From Neobacillus mesonae (GTDB taxonomy: Bacteria; Bacillota; Bacilli; Paenibacillales; Paenibacillaceae), in NCBI GenBank assembly GCA_023715865.1, contig JAMBOW010000001.1:1488001-1552000 (forward strand): a stretch of DNA of 64,000 bases, written 5' to 3'. Under the pieces are notes generated by a model. The model did no database searches, was not told where the DNA came from, and saw only the letters and a list, made by a program, of their open reading frames with translations. This document shows positions 16,725-26,996 of this stretch, one piece after another (position 1 is the first letter of the stretch; each line of letters opens with the position of its first letter). Position numbers and translations under genes: made by a program.

Positions 16725-17122
16725 TTTTAAACTCTTTTAAACCGCTATTTAAACCGTGATAGTAGATCTAGGATGAGAAAGAGCAGCTGGATGCTGAGCG
16801 TGAATAGGAAGTGATATATACTTTTTTATTATGAATTTTTCATATGTTGAAATAATAAAATTATGAGTATTAGTTTACATTAAACTCTTCCCTGCAGTAT
16901 CACATGCTCACTACCTTTAACTAAAACAAGCAAATCTAATTCAAAGTTTAGAATCATGGATGTAGATGTAAAGATTATTATTGATGAGATAGCAGAATAC
17001 CAGAAAGAGTAAAGGGTCATAGATTAGAAAAACCAGCTAATGTACTTACGTGAACTTTAATGTTGGACCTAGATAAACTTTAATTAAGAAAAAATTATAC
17101 AAAAAAAGTTGAGGAATTGGTT
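16725..17122. other. Intergenic stretch without a supported gene
   Basis: AT-rich DNA of about 400 bases. The only coding-like item is an 18-codon frame at 16956-17012 (MDVDVKIIIDEIAEYQKE), with no ribosome site, perhaps a degraded gene end. Together with the broken gene that follows, this looks like a decaying region. Confidence 0.4.
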
Positions 17123-17372
17123 ATGTTACTTATTTTTCTTATTATAGTCATAGCTATTTCACTAATTTTTATTTTTAAATCTGAGGATGAACAGTATTTA
17201 TCAAAATTATCTCTTTTAGTATTCGGTCTTTCTGTAATCATAAATTTTTCACTCTTGAATGATGGGCTTCTGATTTGATGTTAACTCAGTTTCTGATTAT
17301 GTTCGTACGATCTCATATGTATCTATGATTTCACTACTATGCTATTTTGGTTTTAAGGCATATAAAAAATGA
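17123..17372 (+). pseudogene. Frameshifted small membrane protein
   Basis: From the ATG at 17123, after GAGG at 17111-17114, a very hydrophobic peptide runs for 51 codons to a TGA at 17276-17278 (MLLIFLIIVIAISLIFIF..., then LSLLVFGLSVIINFSLL). A different frame on the same strand then continues the theme with FDVNSVSDYVRTISYVSMIS and a final helix before KAYKK and a stop at 17372. The two parts together would make a protein of about 82 residues with three membrane helices. A one-base slip near 17265-17280 would join them. So it is either a degraded gene or a sequencing error. Family not recognised. Confidence 0.5.
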
Positions 17373-17380
17373 ATTAGAAA

Positions 17381-17414
17381 TGAAAAAGAAGCCTTTACCC
17401 AGGCTTCTTTTTCA
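17381..17414. terminator. Bidirectional terminator
   Basis: TGAAAAAGAAGCC (17381-17393) pairs with GGCTTCTTTTTCA (17402-17414). It serves the small membrane gene on one side and the nucleotidyltransferase gene on the other. Confidence 0.85.
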
Positions 17415-17447
17415 TTATTTTATCTCAAATTATATAGTAATAAGTTG

Positions 17448-18245
17448 TTATGATTTTGCGGCTTTTGCGTTTGCATTAACCCAATGTATAAGCTGCATTA
17501 TTTCCGAAATGGTACCGGGTTCAGGGAGCGCGATGGTATCCGTTCGCCAGGCTTGAGAACTTTTGACTAAAGAGCACCAAGGCTCGGGAAACACAGTAAG
17601 AGCCCACGATACGGTATCCTCTTTACTGCATAACCTGCCATTCGTTAATGTATACATGGCTCGGCACATCGTCTCCACAACGTAAGCTTTGTGACTCAAA
17701 GGAAGATGCCAGGCGGGATCCTCACTCTTGTCAGCCCAGTCCGCCCAATCATTTAATCGTACAGTCACGGCTGAACGAAGCTCGGTCTCAGCAATTGGTT
17801 CGATGAGCGTCTTCGGGTCCGGACCGCTCAGAACAATCGCATGTTCCCGTACAGTCCATCGTTCTAGTATCCAGTTGTGCTGGTGTTTACTCCACTGTAA
17901 CACACCTTTTCGCTCTACAGTCGGATACCATTTCCCTTCCTGATAACGAGTTAAGGAATCACAATCGATGTACGCTCCTTCAAGCTCATTACTATACACG
18001 TTCGAGGACTTAGCTATTTCTGAATGACATTCACTGAGTTTGGAATACTCTTTATCTGTTATGGGCGCCTTGGTTGCAACCAAAAAGTCGATATCACTTG
18101 TCATAGGGTCGAAGCCGCCTAAAGCGAGTGATCCGCGCAGATAAACTCCGACAAGATTGTCATGAAGCGCTTCTTGAATACCTGTATGTAATGTGTGCAG
18201 TATCTCACGCACGCTATTTGGCATTTCTTTTGGTTCTGGAATCAT
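17448..18245 (-). CDS. Aminoglycoside nucleotidyltransferase-like protein (ANT(3'')/ANT(9) type)
   Basis: 265 residues. The nucleotidyltransferase site reads GSLALGGFDPMTSDIDFLVAT (about residues 38-58): the GS and the DxD that bind Mg-ATP. The C-terminal helical domain (DUF4111-like) contains LPLSHKAYVVETMCRAMYTL and SKEDTVSWAL, as in AadA and Spc enzymes, which adenylylate spectinomycin or streptomycin. Chromosomal homologues are common in soil bacilli, and resistance cannot be assumed. The start has a strong GGAGGAG site. There is no mobile-element context. Confidence 0.82.
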   Translation of the reverse strand: MIPEPKEMPNSVREILHTLHTGIQEALHDNLVGVYLRGSLALGGFDPMTSDIDFLVATKAPITDKEYSKLSECHSEIAKSSNVYSNELEGAYIDCDSLTRYQEGKWYPTVERKGVLQWSKHQHNWILERWTVREHAIVLSGPDPKTLIEPIAETELRSAVTVRLNDWADWADKSEDPAWHLPLSHKAYVVETMCRAMYTLTNGRLCSKEDTVSWALTVFPEPWCSLVKSSQAWRTDTIALPEPGTISEIMQLIHWVNANAKAAKS

Positions 18246-18382
18246 AGATTCTCCTCCAATGTGAGTCTTATCATCATATTATCCATTCAGCATCTTATAC
18301 TGGGGTCTGGTTTATTGCTCGCCAATTGTTTTATAGTTTAGTTCGTTACCCTTCCTAGAATAGCCTGCTTTATTACAATAAA

Positions 18383-18415
18383 AGCAGACCTATGATGTAA
18401 GATCACAGGCCTGCT
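18383..18415 (-). terminator. Terminator of the dhb operon
   Basis: Leftward AGCAGGCCTGTGAT and ATCATAGGTCTGCT pair with two mismatched steps and are followed by TTTATT. It lies about 125 bases after the mbtH stop, with no gene in between. Confidence 0.7.
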
Positions 18416-18539
18416 ACTGATTTTACTATATCTTTTTCATCTGAGGTGACTGAACCTCTCTATTTCAAAACGATACGAACTCGGTTCGATCCCATCCTAT
18501 CCAAGCTTGTACTCTCTCTAATTTCTCTTTCTACTCTTT

Positions 18540-18752
18540 CTATCTATGTTCTCTCAGGCTTTTCGGACGCATATCTGCCCAATGCGTTTCAATGTAGTTT
18601 TGGCACGCCTGTTTATTGCCTGTACCATACACAATCGTCCAGCCCGGCGGTACATCAATAACTTCCGGCCACATGGAATACTGCTCTTCATCGTTAATCA
18701 GCACGACAAAAGAGTTGTTTTCATTATCAAAAGGATTAGCCACTTTAATCAC
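18540..18752 (-). CDS. mbtH: MbtH-like protein
   Basis: A 70-residue MbtH-family protein, a small partner that binds and activates NRPS adenylation domains. The family pattern is complete: NPFDNENNSFVVLINDEEQYSMWP, the paired tryptophans in IDVPPGWTIVYG, and the C-terminal W-A-DMRPKSL motif. It begins 19 bases after the dhbF stop, in the same direction, and so is the last gene of the siderophore operon. It should assist DhbF. The same order, dhbF then mbtH, is known in Bacillus. Confidence 0.95.
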   Translation of the reverse strand: MIKVANPFDNENNSFVVLINDEEQYSMWPEVIDVPPGWTIVYGTGNKQACQNYIETHWADMRPKSLREHR

Positions 18753-18770
18753 TCCTGTTTAAAGTATGTT

Positions 18771-21700
18771 TTAGATATATACTTTGCTCGTTTCCATTAA
18801 TCGGGCTGCTACAATCCGTCCGATTTCTTCTAGAGGACCAGCCTGACACATGTCTTTATGGCGGCACTCAATATCATGTCTAATCATGTTTCCGCCAATA
18901 TACGGCTTCCAGGTATCAGGATCAATCGGCTCAAACCAATCAGGAATAATCGTAGATCTGAAGAAGAGAAGCTCGCCATTAAATTTTCCAGGGACGTACG
19001 AGCCAAGGATTCTAACGGAATTTACATAAGCATCCTTTAAGTTTAAAATCGTCTCCTCAGTCAGACTGGCCAGTGCACTGCCGTCTCTTTGCAGAATCTT
19101 AAGTGCATGCTCCAGTGTAAGCTTCTGATTATCCAATGTATCAGGATCGTATCCTCCCAGTGCAAGCAGGGCAATCAAAGCCTCTTCATCATCCGGCCCC
19201 TTACCCAGCGGCAGAAAATGTCCCGGATAGGCATCGAGCATAACCATAATCTCGACTTCTTCACCAGCTGCTTCTAATTGGACTGCAACCGCATGTGCTA
19301 CATTACCGCCCAATGACCAGCCGGCCAAGCGATAAGGACCCTTTGGGTGTACCTCGCGAATATGCTTAATATAATCCGCTGCCATCTCCTCTATAGTAGC
19401 AGGGAGCTGCTCCTTCTTGCCGATGCCTCTTGCCTGTAATCCATAAATCGGAACGCTGACGGGAAGTGTCTTCATCAGTCCTGCATAACACCAGCTCAAA
19501 CCTCCGGCAGGATGTATGCAGAAGAGCGGCGGCTCCTCTCCACTTTTTCTGAGGGGGAGCAGTACACTCAGCGCGCTAAGTGAGTCTCCTCCTTCAAGTC
19601 TTTCACAGAGCTTCGCTACAGTCGGGGCTTCAAAGAGGTTGCCAATTCCAAGCTGTACTCCGAGCGCATCATGAATGAGACTCATCAGCTTAACAGCAAG
19701 CAGCGAATGCCCGCCGAGATCGAAGAATCCGTCATCGATACCTACCCCGGGCAAACCTAGAACCTCTGCAAACAGATCGCACAGCAGCTCTTCCTGCGGA
19801 TTTCTTGGCCCGCGAGAGCTGACCAACTGGCCATAATCGGGTGCTGGCAGCGCTTTTTTGTCAAGCTTGCCATTGGCCGTAAGCGGAAGACTGTTCATCA
19901 CGACAAAGGCGCTGGGAATCATATAATCAGGCAAAGCAGCTCCTAATGAACGCTTGATCTCTATTGTATCCGGGAGCTCAGCACTGCTTGGTACAATGTA
20001 TGCAACTAAACGCTTGTCTCCGATTTGATCCTCTCTAACGATGACCGCCGTTTGTAAGGCAGATGAATGCTCAGCGATCACAGTCTCTATTTCACCGAGT
20101 TCAATTCGAAAACCGCGAATTTTAACCTGATGATCGGCACGTCCGATATAATCAAGATTTCCGTCCAGTGTCCACCTGGCTAGATCTCCGGTACGATACA
20201 TCATATCACCGGGCTTTCCGTACGGATCAGCGATAAATCGTTCGGCTGTGAGGCTTGGCCTGCCCAAATATCCCCTGGCAAGTCCGGAACCGGCAACATA
20301 CATTTCTCCGGTGATCCCCCATGGAACAGGCTGCAGATAATCATCAAGCACATACAGCTTTAAATCTGAAATCGGCTCTCCGATTAAGCTTTGAGATCTG
20401 GAGCTAGCTGCTTCCTGATTCAGCGGATTAAACGTCACGTGCACGGTCGTTTCTGTTATGCCGTACATATTTACTAGCAGCGGTGCTTTTTCAGGATGCC
20501 GGCTGTACCAAGATTTTAAGCGTCCAAGCTCTAAGGCTTCCCCTCCGAATATGACGTAACGCAGGCTAAGCTCCTCTGATGTATTCCCTTTTTCCTGATC
20601 AGCCTGCATTAAGGAGTAGAACGCGGAAGGTGTTTGGTTCAAGACCGTCACCTGCTCTTTAATAAGCAGCGTGAGGAATTCCGCAGGTGTCCTCGTAATT
20701 ACATGGGGAACGATAACGAGCCGTCCTCCATACAGCAGAGCTCCCCATATCTCCCAAACAGAGAAATCAAAAGCATAGGAATGGAACAACGTCCACACAT
20801 CTCCGTCGTTGAAGGAATAGGATTCATCCGTCGCTTTAAATAGCCGGACGACGTTTTGATGCGGAATCATAACACCCTTTGGTTTTCCAGTGGAGCCGGA
20901 AGTATAAATAATATAGGCGGTGCTCTCAGGACTTAGAGGTGCCAGCAGCTCGTCCTTGTCCGGATTTTGGCTGGATAGTGTATCGAGTAAATCCATCATG
21001 GACTTGTCGTCCATAACGATTTGGGGAATCCCCTCTACTCCTGGAATTTTGGAAGATACATCCGTATGCGTAATCAAGCATTCTGGCGCTGCGTCATGAA
21101 TCATGTAAGAGAGCCGATCCTGCGGATATTCCGGATCAAGCGGCAGATAAGCTCCTCCTGATTTAATGACCGCCAGTATCCCGATAATCATAGTGATGGA
21201 TCTTGGCAAAGCCAGAGCTACAATTTTCTCGGGACCCACTCCCTGGTGAATGAGCAAATGGGCCAGCTGATTTGATCTTGCATTCAGCTCTTCATAAGTA
21301 AGACTCTCTCCTTCATAAGTAATAGCTGTATTTGTCCCTGAAAGAGAAGCTTGATGTTCAAACCATTCTTTAATTGTTGTCTTTGCAATCTCTGGAGCAG
21401 CCGGGGTTCCAAGTTCAAGCATTAGCTGTCGTTCAGAGGTCTCTAACATGGCTAGAGTCTCAATCGGCTTATCTGGATCCGTCGCTGCAGATTCAAGCAG
21501 TTTCAGGAACCAGCCTGCCATACATTGAACGGTTTCCTCATCATATAAGCTCGCATTGTATTCAAACCAGCCGTGAATTCCGCAAGGAGCACCCTGTTCG
21601 GTACGATGCTCACGAAGCTCAAGCGTCAAGTCAAATTTGGCTGAGCCCGTATTCATTACTTCTACTTTGGTGAGAAGACCTGGAATTTCAAGCACAGGCT

Positions 21701-24700
21701 CCGGCGTATTCTGAAAAGCAAACATGATCTGAAAAAGCGGATGTCTTCCGCTTACCCGACTCGGATTTAGCTGCTCAACAATCTGTTCAAACGGCACGTC
21801 CTGGTTCTCAAAGGCCGCCAAATCCCCTTTGCGCACTCTATCTACCAGTTGTCTAAATGTCGGATTCCCCGAGGTGTCAGAGCGAAGCACCAGGTTGTTA
21901 ATGAACATGCCGATCATGTCTGTCAGCTGGTCATCATTCCGCCCGGCTATCGGGCTGCCAATCGGAATATCATGACCTGCACCAAGCCGGGTAAGCAGGG
22001 CAGCAAGCCCTGACTGAAGCACCATGAACAAGCTGCTCTTCGTATCTTTCGCCAGCTTCGTGAGCTGCTCATGAAGCTTAGGACTCACCTCAAGCGTAAC
22101 AATACCTCCGGGATTGCCGCTTTCCGGGGTACGCTGGCGATTACGAATCAGCTCCAGCTCCTCAGGCATCTGAGCAAGTGCCTCCTTCCAATAACTCAGC
22201 TGCTCCGTCAGTGGATTACCGGCTTCTTGTACACGTCCACTTAACCACTCTTCCTGCCATACAGCATAATCCGAATATTGAAGTGGAAGAGGAGCATAAG
22301 CAGGTGCTTTTCCGGCAGTTCTTGACTTGTAAGCCTCTGCTAAATCACTTAACAAAGGTGTCAGTGACCAGCCATCACAGGCAATATGATGCAGCAGCAG
22401 AACCAGCACATATTGATCTGGACTCAGGACAAACAATTCAGCCCGAACCGGTACTTCCTTTTCAATTTCAAAGCTATATTTGACAGCTTCATCCATCTTT
22501 GCGCTGAGCTCTGCTTCTTCAATCTCCGTGATTTGAAAATGTGGAACTCGATCTTCTGCAGGCAAAATCAACTGTTTGGCTGTGCCCTGCTTTCCTGGAT
22601 AAACGGTGTGCAGAGACTCATGACGATTCGTCACGTCGTAAAAAGCCAGCTGTAGTGCCGACATATCCAGATCCCCTGTTATTTCAATTACTGCAGGGAT
22701 GTTATAGGTTGGGGTAGGTCCTTCCAGCAAATGCTGGAACCAGATTCGTTTCTGTGCAAAGGACAACGGTAGCTCTACTGGCCGACGTGCAAGCTGAATG
22801 GACGGACGCGTTCTCTCTGCAATGGTCAGCTTTTTCGCAAGCTTAGCTACAGTTGGTGCTTCAAAAAGATGAACAATGGAAATATCCTTGTCAAAAACAT
22901 CACGAATCCGAAGCAATAATCGTCCGGCCAAGAGTGAATGGCCGCCGAGGTCAAAGAAGCTGTCATCAATTCCTACTCGAGGAAGCCTTAAGATTTCTGC
23001 AAACAACTCAGCGAGCAGCTCCTCCTGAGGAGTCCGTGGATGTCTTGCACTTGCTTCAATTGAAAAATCGGGAGCAGGCAGTGCTTTTCGGTCCAGCTTA
23101 GCATTAGGCGTAAGCGGAAGCTCCTCCATGAATACAACAGCAGACGGAACCATATATTCAGGCAATTGTTCGCCAGCATAGGAACGAAGATCACTTGCAG
23201 CCAGCTCTCTGTTTGAATCAGCAACAACGTAAGCGACCAGACGCTGTTCACCGGAATCATCGGTTCTGGCTGCTACAGCTGATTGAAGCACAGAAGGATG
23301 ACTCATCATGACGGACTCGATTTCTCCCAGCTCGATTCGGTAGCCTCTAATTTTGAGCTGATGATCACTGCGGCCGATATAATCGATCGTTCCGTCAGCA
23401 AGCCACCTAGCCAAATCTCCTGTTTGATACATTCTAGTGCCGGGTGCTCCAAACGGATTTGCGATAAAGCGCTCCGCAGTGAGTTCTGGCCGGTTCAAGT
23501 ATCCTCTTGCCAAGCCATTCCCGGCAATGTATAAATCACCGATGATTCCAGGAGGTAGCGGCTCCAGCCTAGAATCAAGGATATACATCTGTGTATTCCT
23601 TATCGGACTGCCGATTACAGGCGCTTGCCCACTCCGCTCCCAAAGTAAAGCGGCAGATGACCAAATCGTCGTCTCTGTCGGTCCGTACAAATTGACTACT
23701 TCACATCTCAGCTGCTCAAAGCTTTCGTATAGCTCCTTGGAAAGCGCCTCTCCCCCGACCAAAATTTTCATGCCGGCTATTTTCTCAGGACAGCTCAGCA
23801 CAATGGTTTGCCAGAGCGTAGGCGTTGCCTGAATCATTGTAATTCCAGTTTTCGACACAAGCTTCGAGAAGGCCTCAGGGTCTTGGATTGTCCGTTTTGG
23901 CGCAATGACAGTCTCGGCCCCGTGCAGAAGAGGAAGAAACAGCTCCAACACAGCAATATCAAACGATACAGTTGTAACAGCAAGCATCCGGTCTGCTTCA
24001 GAGACCTTAATCAAATCCTGCATAGCTATCAGGAAATTGCTGACTCCGCCCCGATGAACTACGACTCCTTTCGGTTTTCCTGTGGAACCGGATGTATAGA
24101 TAACATATGCAGGGTGATCTGGAGATATAGAACCATGTGCCGATGCTTCAGCCTCTGTCAAGTTATGACCAGAGCATACAGCAAGCTCCTCAATAAAGTG
24201 AGGATCATCCATAATGAGCATGGAGAGCTGATCCGGAATAAAGGAGCTGCCGTACATTTCTGTTTCTGTAATCAAGCTGACCGGATTTGCATCAGTAAGC
24301 ATGTAGTGCAGCCGATCACCTGGAAATTCAGGATCAAGAGGCATATAGGCAGCCCCAGACTTAAGTACGGCAAGCATGGAAACCACCATATCGATTGATC
24401 TGTTCAATAGGATGGCAACAATTCTTTCTGGTCCTGCCCCCTTTTGGATCAGTAGTCTTGCAAGCCGGTTTACTCGGTTATTCAGCTCATCATATGTTAT
24501 TGATTGGTTGTTATACGATACAGCGATATGATCAGGAGTTCTTGCAGCTTGTTCCTCGAACCACTCCGTTACTTGCTTCTCCTCAATCTCAGCAGCCTCG
24601 GGAGCGTTCCATTTATGCAATATGAGTTCTTTTTCATCTGGAAGCAGCAGCTCGCTATGATGATAAAAATGATCCGGTCTGCCGCTGGCCAGATTTTCAA

Positions 24701-25958
24701 TATAGGCGCTCAGCCTTAGCAGGTGCTGCCGAATATCCGACCTGCTATAAAGCAGCGGATTAGCATCCATATCAAACCTCAGCTTTTTCCCGTCTGCAGA
24801 ACCATATATATTAAAGGTCAGATTCTCCACAGGACCAGCAGCAAGATTATGAACGGCCCCTTTCGCCATTTTGCCCCATTTCAAGACCGATTCAAAAGGC
24901 ATAATATTTATGATAGGACCATACAGATTTTGAGCTTTCAAACCCAGCTTAAGATCACGTCTTAATTCTTCATGCCGGTACGTTTGATGTTTGCCGACTT
25001 GACGGATGCTTGAGGCGGTCTGCTGAACGAGCTCTCTAAATGTGTGTTCTGTATCCAAGTGAAGATGAAGAGGAACCACATTCATAACCGTGCTGGGAAC
25101 GGAAAGCACTCCCGCTCCGGCACGATTCATCATCGGCAAACCAAACACAAGTTTGTCCGAACCGGTAAGCCGATGCATATAGGCAGCAATGGCAGCAACA
25201 ATAACCTCACTCCATACCGCCCCTATTTCTTTGGAAGCGAGCTGCAGCTGGGAGCAGCAAGAATCCGACAAGTACAAGCTTTCGCGAAAAAACGAATCCG
25301 CCTGCCCCGAAGCCGATGCATCCTGAGCAAGACTCGGAATTTCAATCCCATTCTCATAATGCGCCAGCCAAAAGCTCCGGTCAGCTGCCTTTTGCTCAGA
25401 AGACCTATAGGCTGCTTCCATATCCAGAATGGTCGCTATGGAACCGAACTTGCTTGGTACCGGCAGTTCATTCTGAACAAAAGCAGTGTAAATTTGGGCT
25501 GCTCTTCTTATCAGCTGAGTGACGCCGAATCCATCTATGGCGATGTGATGTATCCTTTGATACCAGAAATAGCGGTCCTCACCAATCTTATACAGTGCTT
25601 CAGCAAAAATAAGGTCATTTCTCAGGTCAACAGGTGTTCTCAAATCCATCTGCATCCAATGTACAGCAGATTTCTCAGGATCCGAAAGTTCACTGACATC
25701 AATTATTTCAAGCTCCCAACTCGCTTGATCATCGATCATCTGATAGGGCCCTTCCTCTCCCTCGTTAAAGCTGGCTGTTAAGGTCCTCGTCTCCGTAACC
25801 ATCTGACGAACAGCCCGTTGAAAGGTATCCAGATCCAGCGGTCCCAGAATTTCAATGTATTCCGCTGTATTATAAATGGGATTGTCTGGATCAAGCTGCT
25901 GAGCATACCATATTCCGGCTTGTGCTTCAGTCAGCGGAATCCTCCTTATAGCACTCAT
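18771..25958 (-). CDS. dhbF: Dimodular NRPS DhbF (bacillibactin-type synthetase)
   Basis: 2395 residues in order C-A-T-C-A-T-TE. C1 about 1-435 (HHIAIDG at 137-143); A1 about 455-960 (YTSGSTGKPKG at 621-631); T1 phosphopantetheine Ser1008 in LGGHSLL; C2 about 1061-1510 (HHIACDG at 1190-1196); A2 about 1530-2040; T2 Ser2085; thioesterase about 2140-2390 with GWSLGG around Ser2215. Specificity residues read by eye are DILQLGLIW for A1 (glycine) and DFWNIGMVH for A2 (threonine), as in Bacillus DhbF. The enzyme should join 2,3-dihydroxybenzoate, Gly and Thr, and cyclotrimerise them on the thioesterase. Length agrees with the roughly 2,380 residues of the Bacillus protein. It begins 15 bases after dhbB. 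Confidence 0.97.
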   Translation of the reverse strand: MSAIRRIPLTEAQAGIWYAQQLDPDNPIYNTAEYIEILGPLDLDTFQRAVRQMVTETRTLTASFNEGEEGPYQMIDDQASWELEIIDVSELSDPEKSAVHWMQMDLRTPVDLRNDLIFAEALYKIGEDRYFWYQRIHHIAIDGFGVTQLIRRAAQIYTAFVQNELPVPSKFGSIATILDMEAAYRSSEQKAADRSFWLAHYENGIEIPSLAQDASASGQADSFFRESLYLSDSCCSQLQLASKEIGAVWSEVIVAAIAAYMHRLTGSDKLVFGLPMMNRAGAGVLSVPSTVMNVVPLHLHLDTEHTFRELVQQTASSIRQVGKHQTYRHEELRRDLKLGLKAQNLYGPIINIMPFESVLKWGKMAKGAVHNLAAGPVENLTFNIYGSADGKKLRFDMDANPLLYSRSDIRQHLLRLSAYIENLASGRPDHFYHHSELLLPDEKELILHKWNAPEAAEIEEKQVTEWFEEQAARTPDHIAVSYNNQSITYDELNNRVNRLARLLIQKGAGPERIVAILLNRSIDMVVSMLAVLKSGAAYMPLDPEFPGDRLHYMLTDANPVSLITETEMYGSSFIPDQLSMLIMDDPHFIEELAVCSGHNLTEAEASAHGSISPDHPAYVIYTSGSTGKPKGVVVHRGGVSNFLIAMQDLIKVSEADRMLAVTTVSFDIAVLELFLPLLHGAETVIAPKRTIQDPEAFSKLVSKTGITMIQATPTLWQTIVLSCPEKIAGMKILVGGEALSKELYESFEQLRCEVVNLYGPTETTIWSSAALLWERSGQAPVIGSPIRNTQMYILDSRLEPLPPGIIGDLYIAGNGLARGYLNRPELTAERFIANPFGAPGTRMYQTGDLARWLADGTIDYIGRSDHQLKIRGYRIELGEIESVMMSHPSVLQSAVAARTDDSGEQRLVAYVVADSNRELAASDLRSYAGEQLPEYMVPSAVVFMEELPLTPNAKLDRKALPAPDFSIEASARHPRTPQEELLAELFAEILRLPRVGIDDSFFDLGGHSLLAGRLLLRIRDVFDKDISIVHLFEAPTVAKLAKKLTIAERTRPSIQLARRPVELPLSFAQKRIWFQHLLEGPTPTYNIPAVIEITGDLDMSALQLAFYDVTNRHESLHTVYPGKQGTAKQLILPAEDRVPHFQITEIEEAELSAKMDEAVKYSFEIEKEVPVRAELFVLSPDQYVLVLLLHHIACDGWSLTPLLSDLAEAYKSRTAGKAPAYAPLPLQYSDYAVWQEEWLSGRVQEAGNPLTEQLSYWKEALAQMPEELELIRNRQRTPESGNPGGIVTLEVSPKLHEQLTKLAKDTKSSLFMVLQSGLAALLTRLGAGHDIPIGSPIAGRNDDQLTDMIGMFINNLVLRSDTSGNPTFRQLVDRVRKGDLAAFENQDVPFEQIVEQLNPSRVSGRHPLFQIMFAFQNTPEPVLEIPGLLTKVEVMNTGSAKFDLTLELREHRTEQGAPCGIHGWFEYNASLYDEETVQCMAGWFLKLLESAATDPDKPIETLAMLETSERQLMLELGTPAAPEIAKTTIKEWFEHQASLSGTNTAITYEGESLTYEELNARSNQLAHLLIHQGVGPEKIVALALPRSITMIIGILAVIKSGGAYLPLDPEYPQDRLSYMIHDAAPECLITHTDVSSKIPGVEGIPQIVMDDKSMMDLLDTLSSQNPDKDELLAPLSPESTAYIIYTSGSTGKPKGVMIPHQNVVRLFKATDESYSFNDGDVWTLFHSYAFDFSVWEIWGALLYGGRLVIVPHVITRTPAEFLTLLIKEQVTVLNQTPSAFYSLMQADQEKGNTSEELSLRYVIFGGEALELGRLKSWYSRHPEKAPLLVNMYGITETTVHVTFNPLNQEAASSRSQSLIGEPISDLKLYVLDDYLQPVPWGITGEMYVAGSGLARGYLGRPSLTAERFIADPYGKPGDMMYRTGDLARWTLDGNLDYIGRADHQVKIRGFRIELGEIETVIAEHSSALQTAVIVREDQIGDKRLVAYIVPSSAELPDTIEIKRSLGAALPDYMIPSAFVVMNSLPLTANGKLDKKALPAPDYGQLVSSRGPRNPQEELLCDLFAEVLGLPGVGIDDGFFDLGGHSLLAVKLMSLIHDALGVQLGIGNLFEAPTVAKLCERLEGGDSLSALSVLLPLRKSGEEPPLFCIHPAGGLSWCYAGLMKTLPVSVPIYGLQARGIGKKEQLPATIEEMAADYIKHIREVHPKGPYRLAGWSLGGNVAHAVAVQLEAAGEEVEIMVMLDAYPGHFLPLGKGPDDEEALIALLALGGYDPDTLDNQKLTLEHALKILQRDGSALASLTEETILNLKDAYVNSVRILGSYVPGKFNGELLFFRSTIIPDWFEPIDPDTWKPYIGGNMIRHDIECRHKDMCQAGPLEEIGRIVAARLMETSKVYI

Positions 25959-25973
25959 TTCACCTACCCCCTC

Positions 25974-26927
25974 CTATTTCAGTATGTAGTCCAGATTGGG
26001 AAGCGACTCTTTTTCACCGTTATGATGCTTTTCAGCCGCTAATGCTGTCAGCATGTCAGACCATTCAGCAATCGTCGGCTTGTCCAGAAGATCAACAAAT
26101 GTAATTTCAAGTCCTGAGGATCTCCATTCCTCAACCAATGCCATGATCCGAATGGAATCCAGTCCAAGCAAAGTAAGGTCTTCTTCTTCATTTAATTCCG
26201 ACGGATCGATTCCCATGATATCAGCGATACGTCCGCGTAAAAGTTGTGTTGACCATTGACTACCGCTCGCCGGAACAGCTTGGTTTTCAAGAAGTCCATG
26301 GATGACTTTTTCAGTTGTCACAACCATGGCACATCGCTCGGAGGCGTATTTTAGAGCCAGCTTATGGTATTCTTCAGAAAAGTCGGCAACCGCATCCGCC
26401 ACATAGAAAGGCTTGATCTCCTGCATATAAGCTTCTGCGGCTGTCAACAGGCAGCCGATGTGACCATAAATCCCTGTGATAATGATCTGATCTCTGCCCA
26501 TTTTACGAAATTGCTCAAGCAGGTCTGTTTTTTGAAATGCACTGTAGCGCCATTTGGTAAGAACTGTATCCTTATCCGAGGGCTCAAGTTCAGCAATTAT
26601 TCGTTTCTGCAAAGATCCTCCGTCAATGCCGGGTCCCCAAAAATCTTGAAGCAGCCCGCGCTGTTCTAAGGTCTGACCGCCTGGCTGTGCCGAGTAAATA
26701 ACGGGAATTCCCTGCTTGTGCGCCACACTCCGAAGTTCAGATATATTGGCTACCAGTTCTGTCATAGGAGACTCATGATAAGCATACGCGTCTACAAAAT
26801 ATTGCTGCATATCATGAATTAAGAGTACAGCCTTCGCCGGATCCACTTGCCAGCTCACCTTGTTTTGCGGAAGCTCCGATCCTCCAGGCATGGGATAGCT
26901 TAATATTTTGGGAATAGCCATCATCAT
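25974..26927 (-). CDS. dhbB: Isochorismatase / aryl carrier protein DhbB
   Basis: Bifunctional EntB/DhbB protein, 317 residues. The N-terminal isochorismatase (about 1-210) hydrolyses isochorismate to 2,3-dihydro-2,3-DHB and pyruvate. Visible are LLIHDMQQYF with catalytic Asp39, LTKWRYSAF with Lys125, and TGIYGHIGC. The C-terminal aryl carrier domain (about 225-300) has the phosphopantetheine serine in LLGLDSIRIM (Ser258) and carries activated DHB to DhbF. Three consecutive ATGs open the frame; AAAGGA lies upstream, so initiation could be at any of them. It lies between dhbE and dhbF in the usual order. Confidence 0.96.
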   Translation of the reverse strand: MMMAIPKILSYPMPGGSELPQNKVSWQVDPAKAVLLIHDMQQYFVDAYAYHESPMTELVANISELRSVAHKQGIPVIYSAQPGGQTLEQRGLLQDFWGPGIDGGSLQKRIIAELEPSDKDTVLTKWRYSAFQKTDLLEQFRKMGRDQIIITGIYGHIGCLLTAAEAYMQEIKPFYVADAVADFSEEYHKLALKYASERCAMVVTTEKVIHGLLENQAVPASGSQWSTQLLRGRIADIMGIDPSELNEEEDLTLLGLDSIRIMALVEEWRSSGLEITFVDLLDKPTIAEWSDMLTALAAEKHHNGEKESLPNLDYILK

Positions 26928-26996
26928 TTCATCCTTTCTTGTTAGGGGTTATAGTTAATCGTCTAATCTATTTCATCATTTCAAAATGGGCTGCAG

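Noticed and set aside
17448..18245. Acquired resistance gene on a mobile element
   Set aside because: No transposase, integrase, inverted repeats or base-composition change was seen around it. Chromosomal homologues are common in soil bacilli.
18858..26042. Many open frames of 60-250 codons on the plus strand opposite dhbF
   Set aside because: They lack ribosome sites and family resemblance, and follow from the codon bias of the real leftward NRPS gene.
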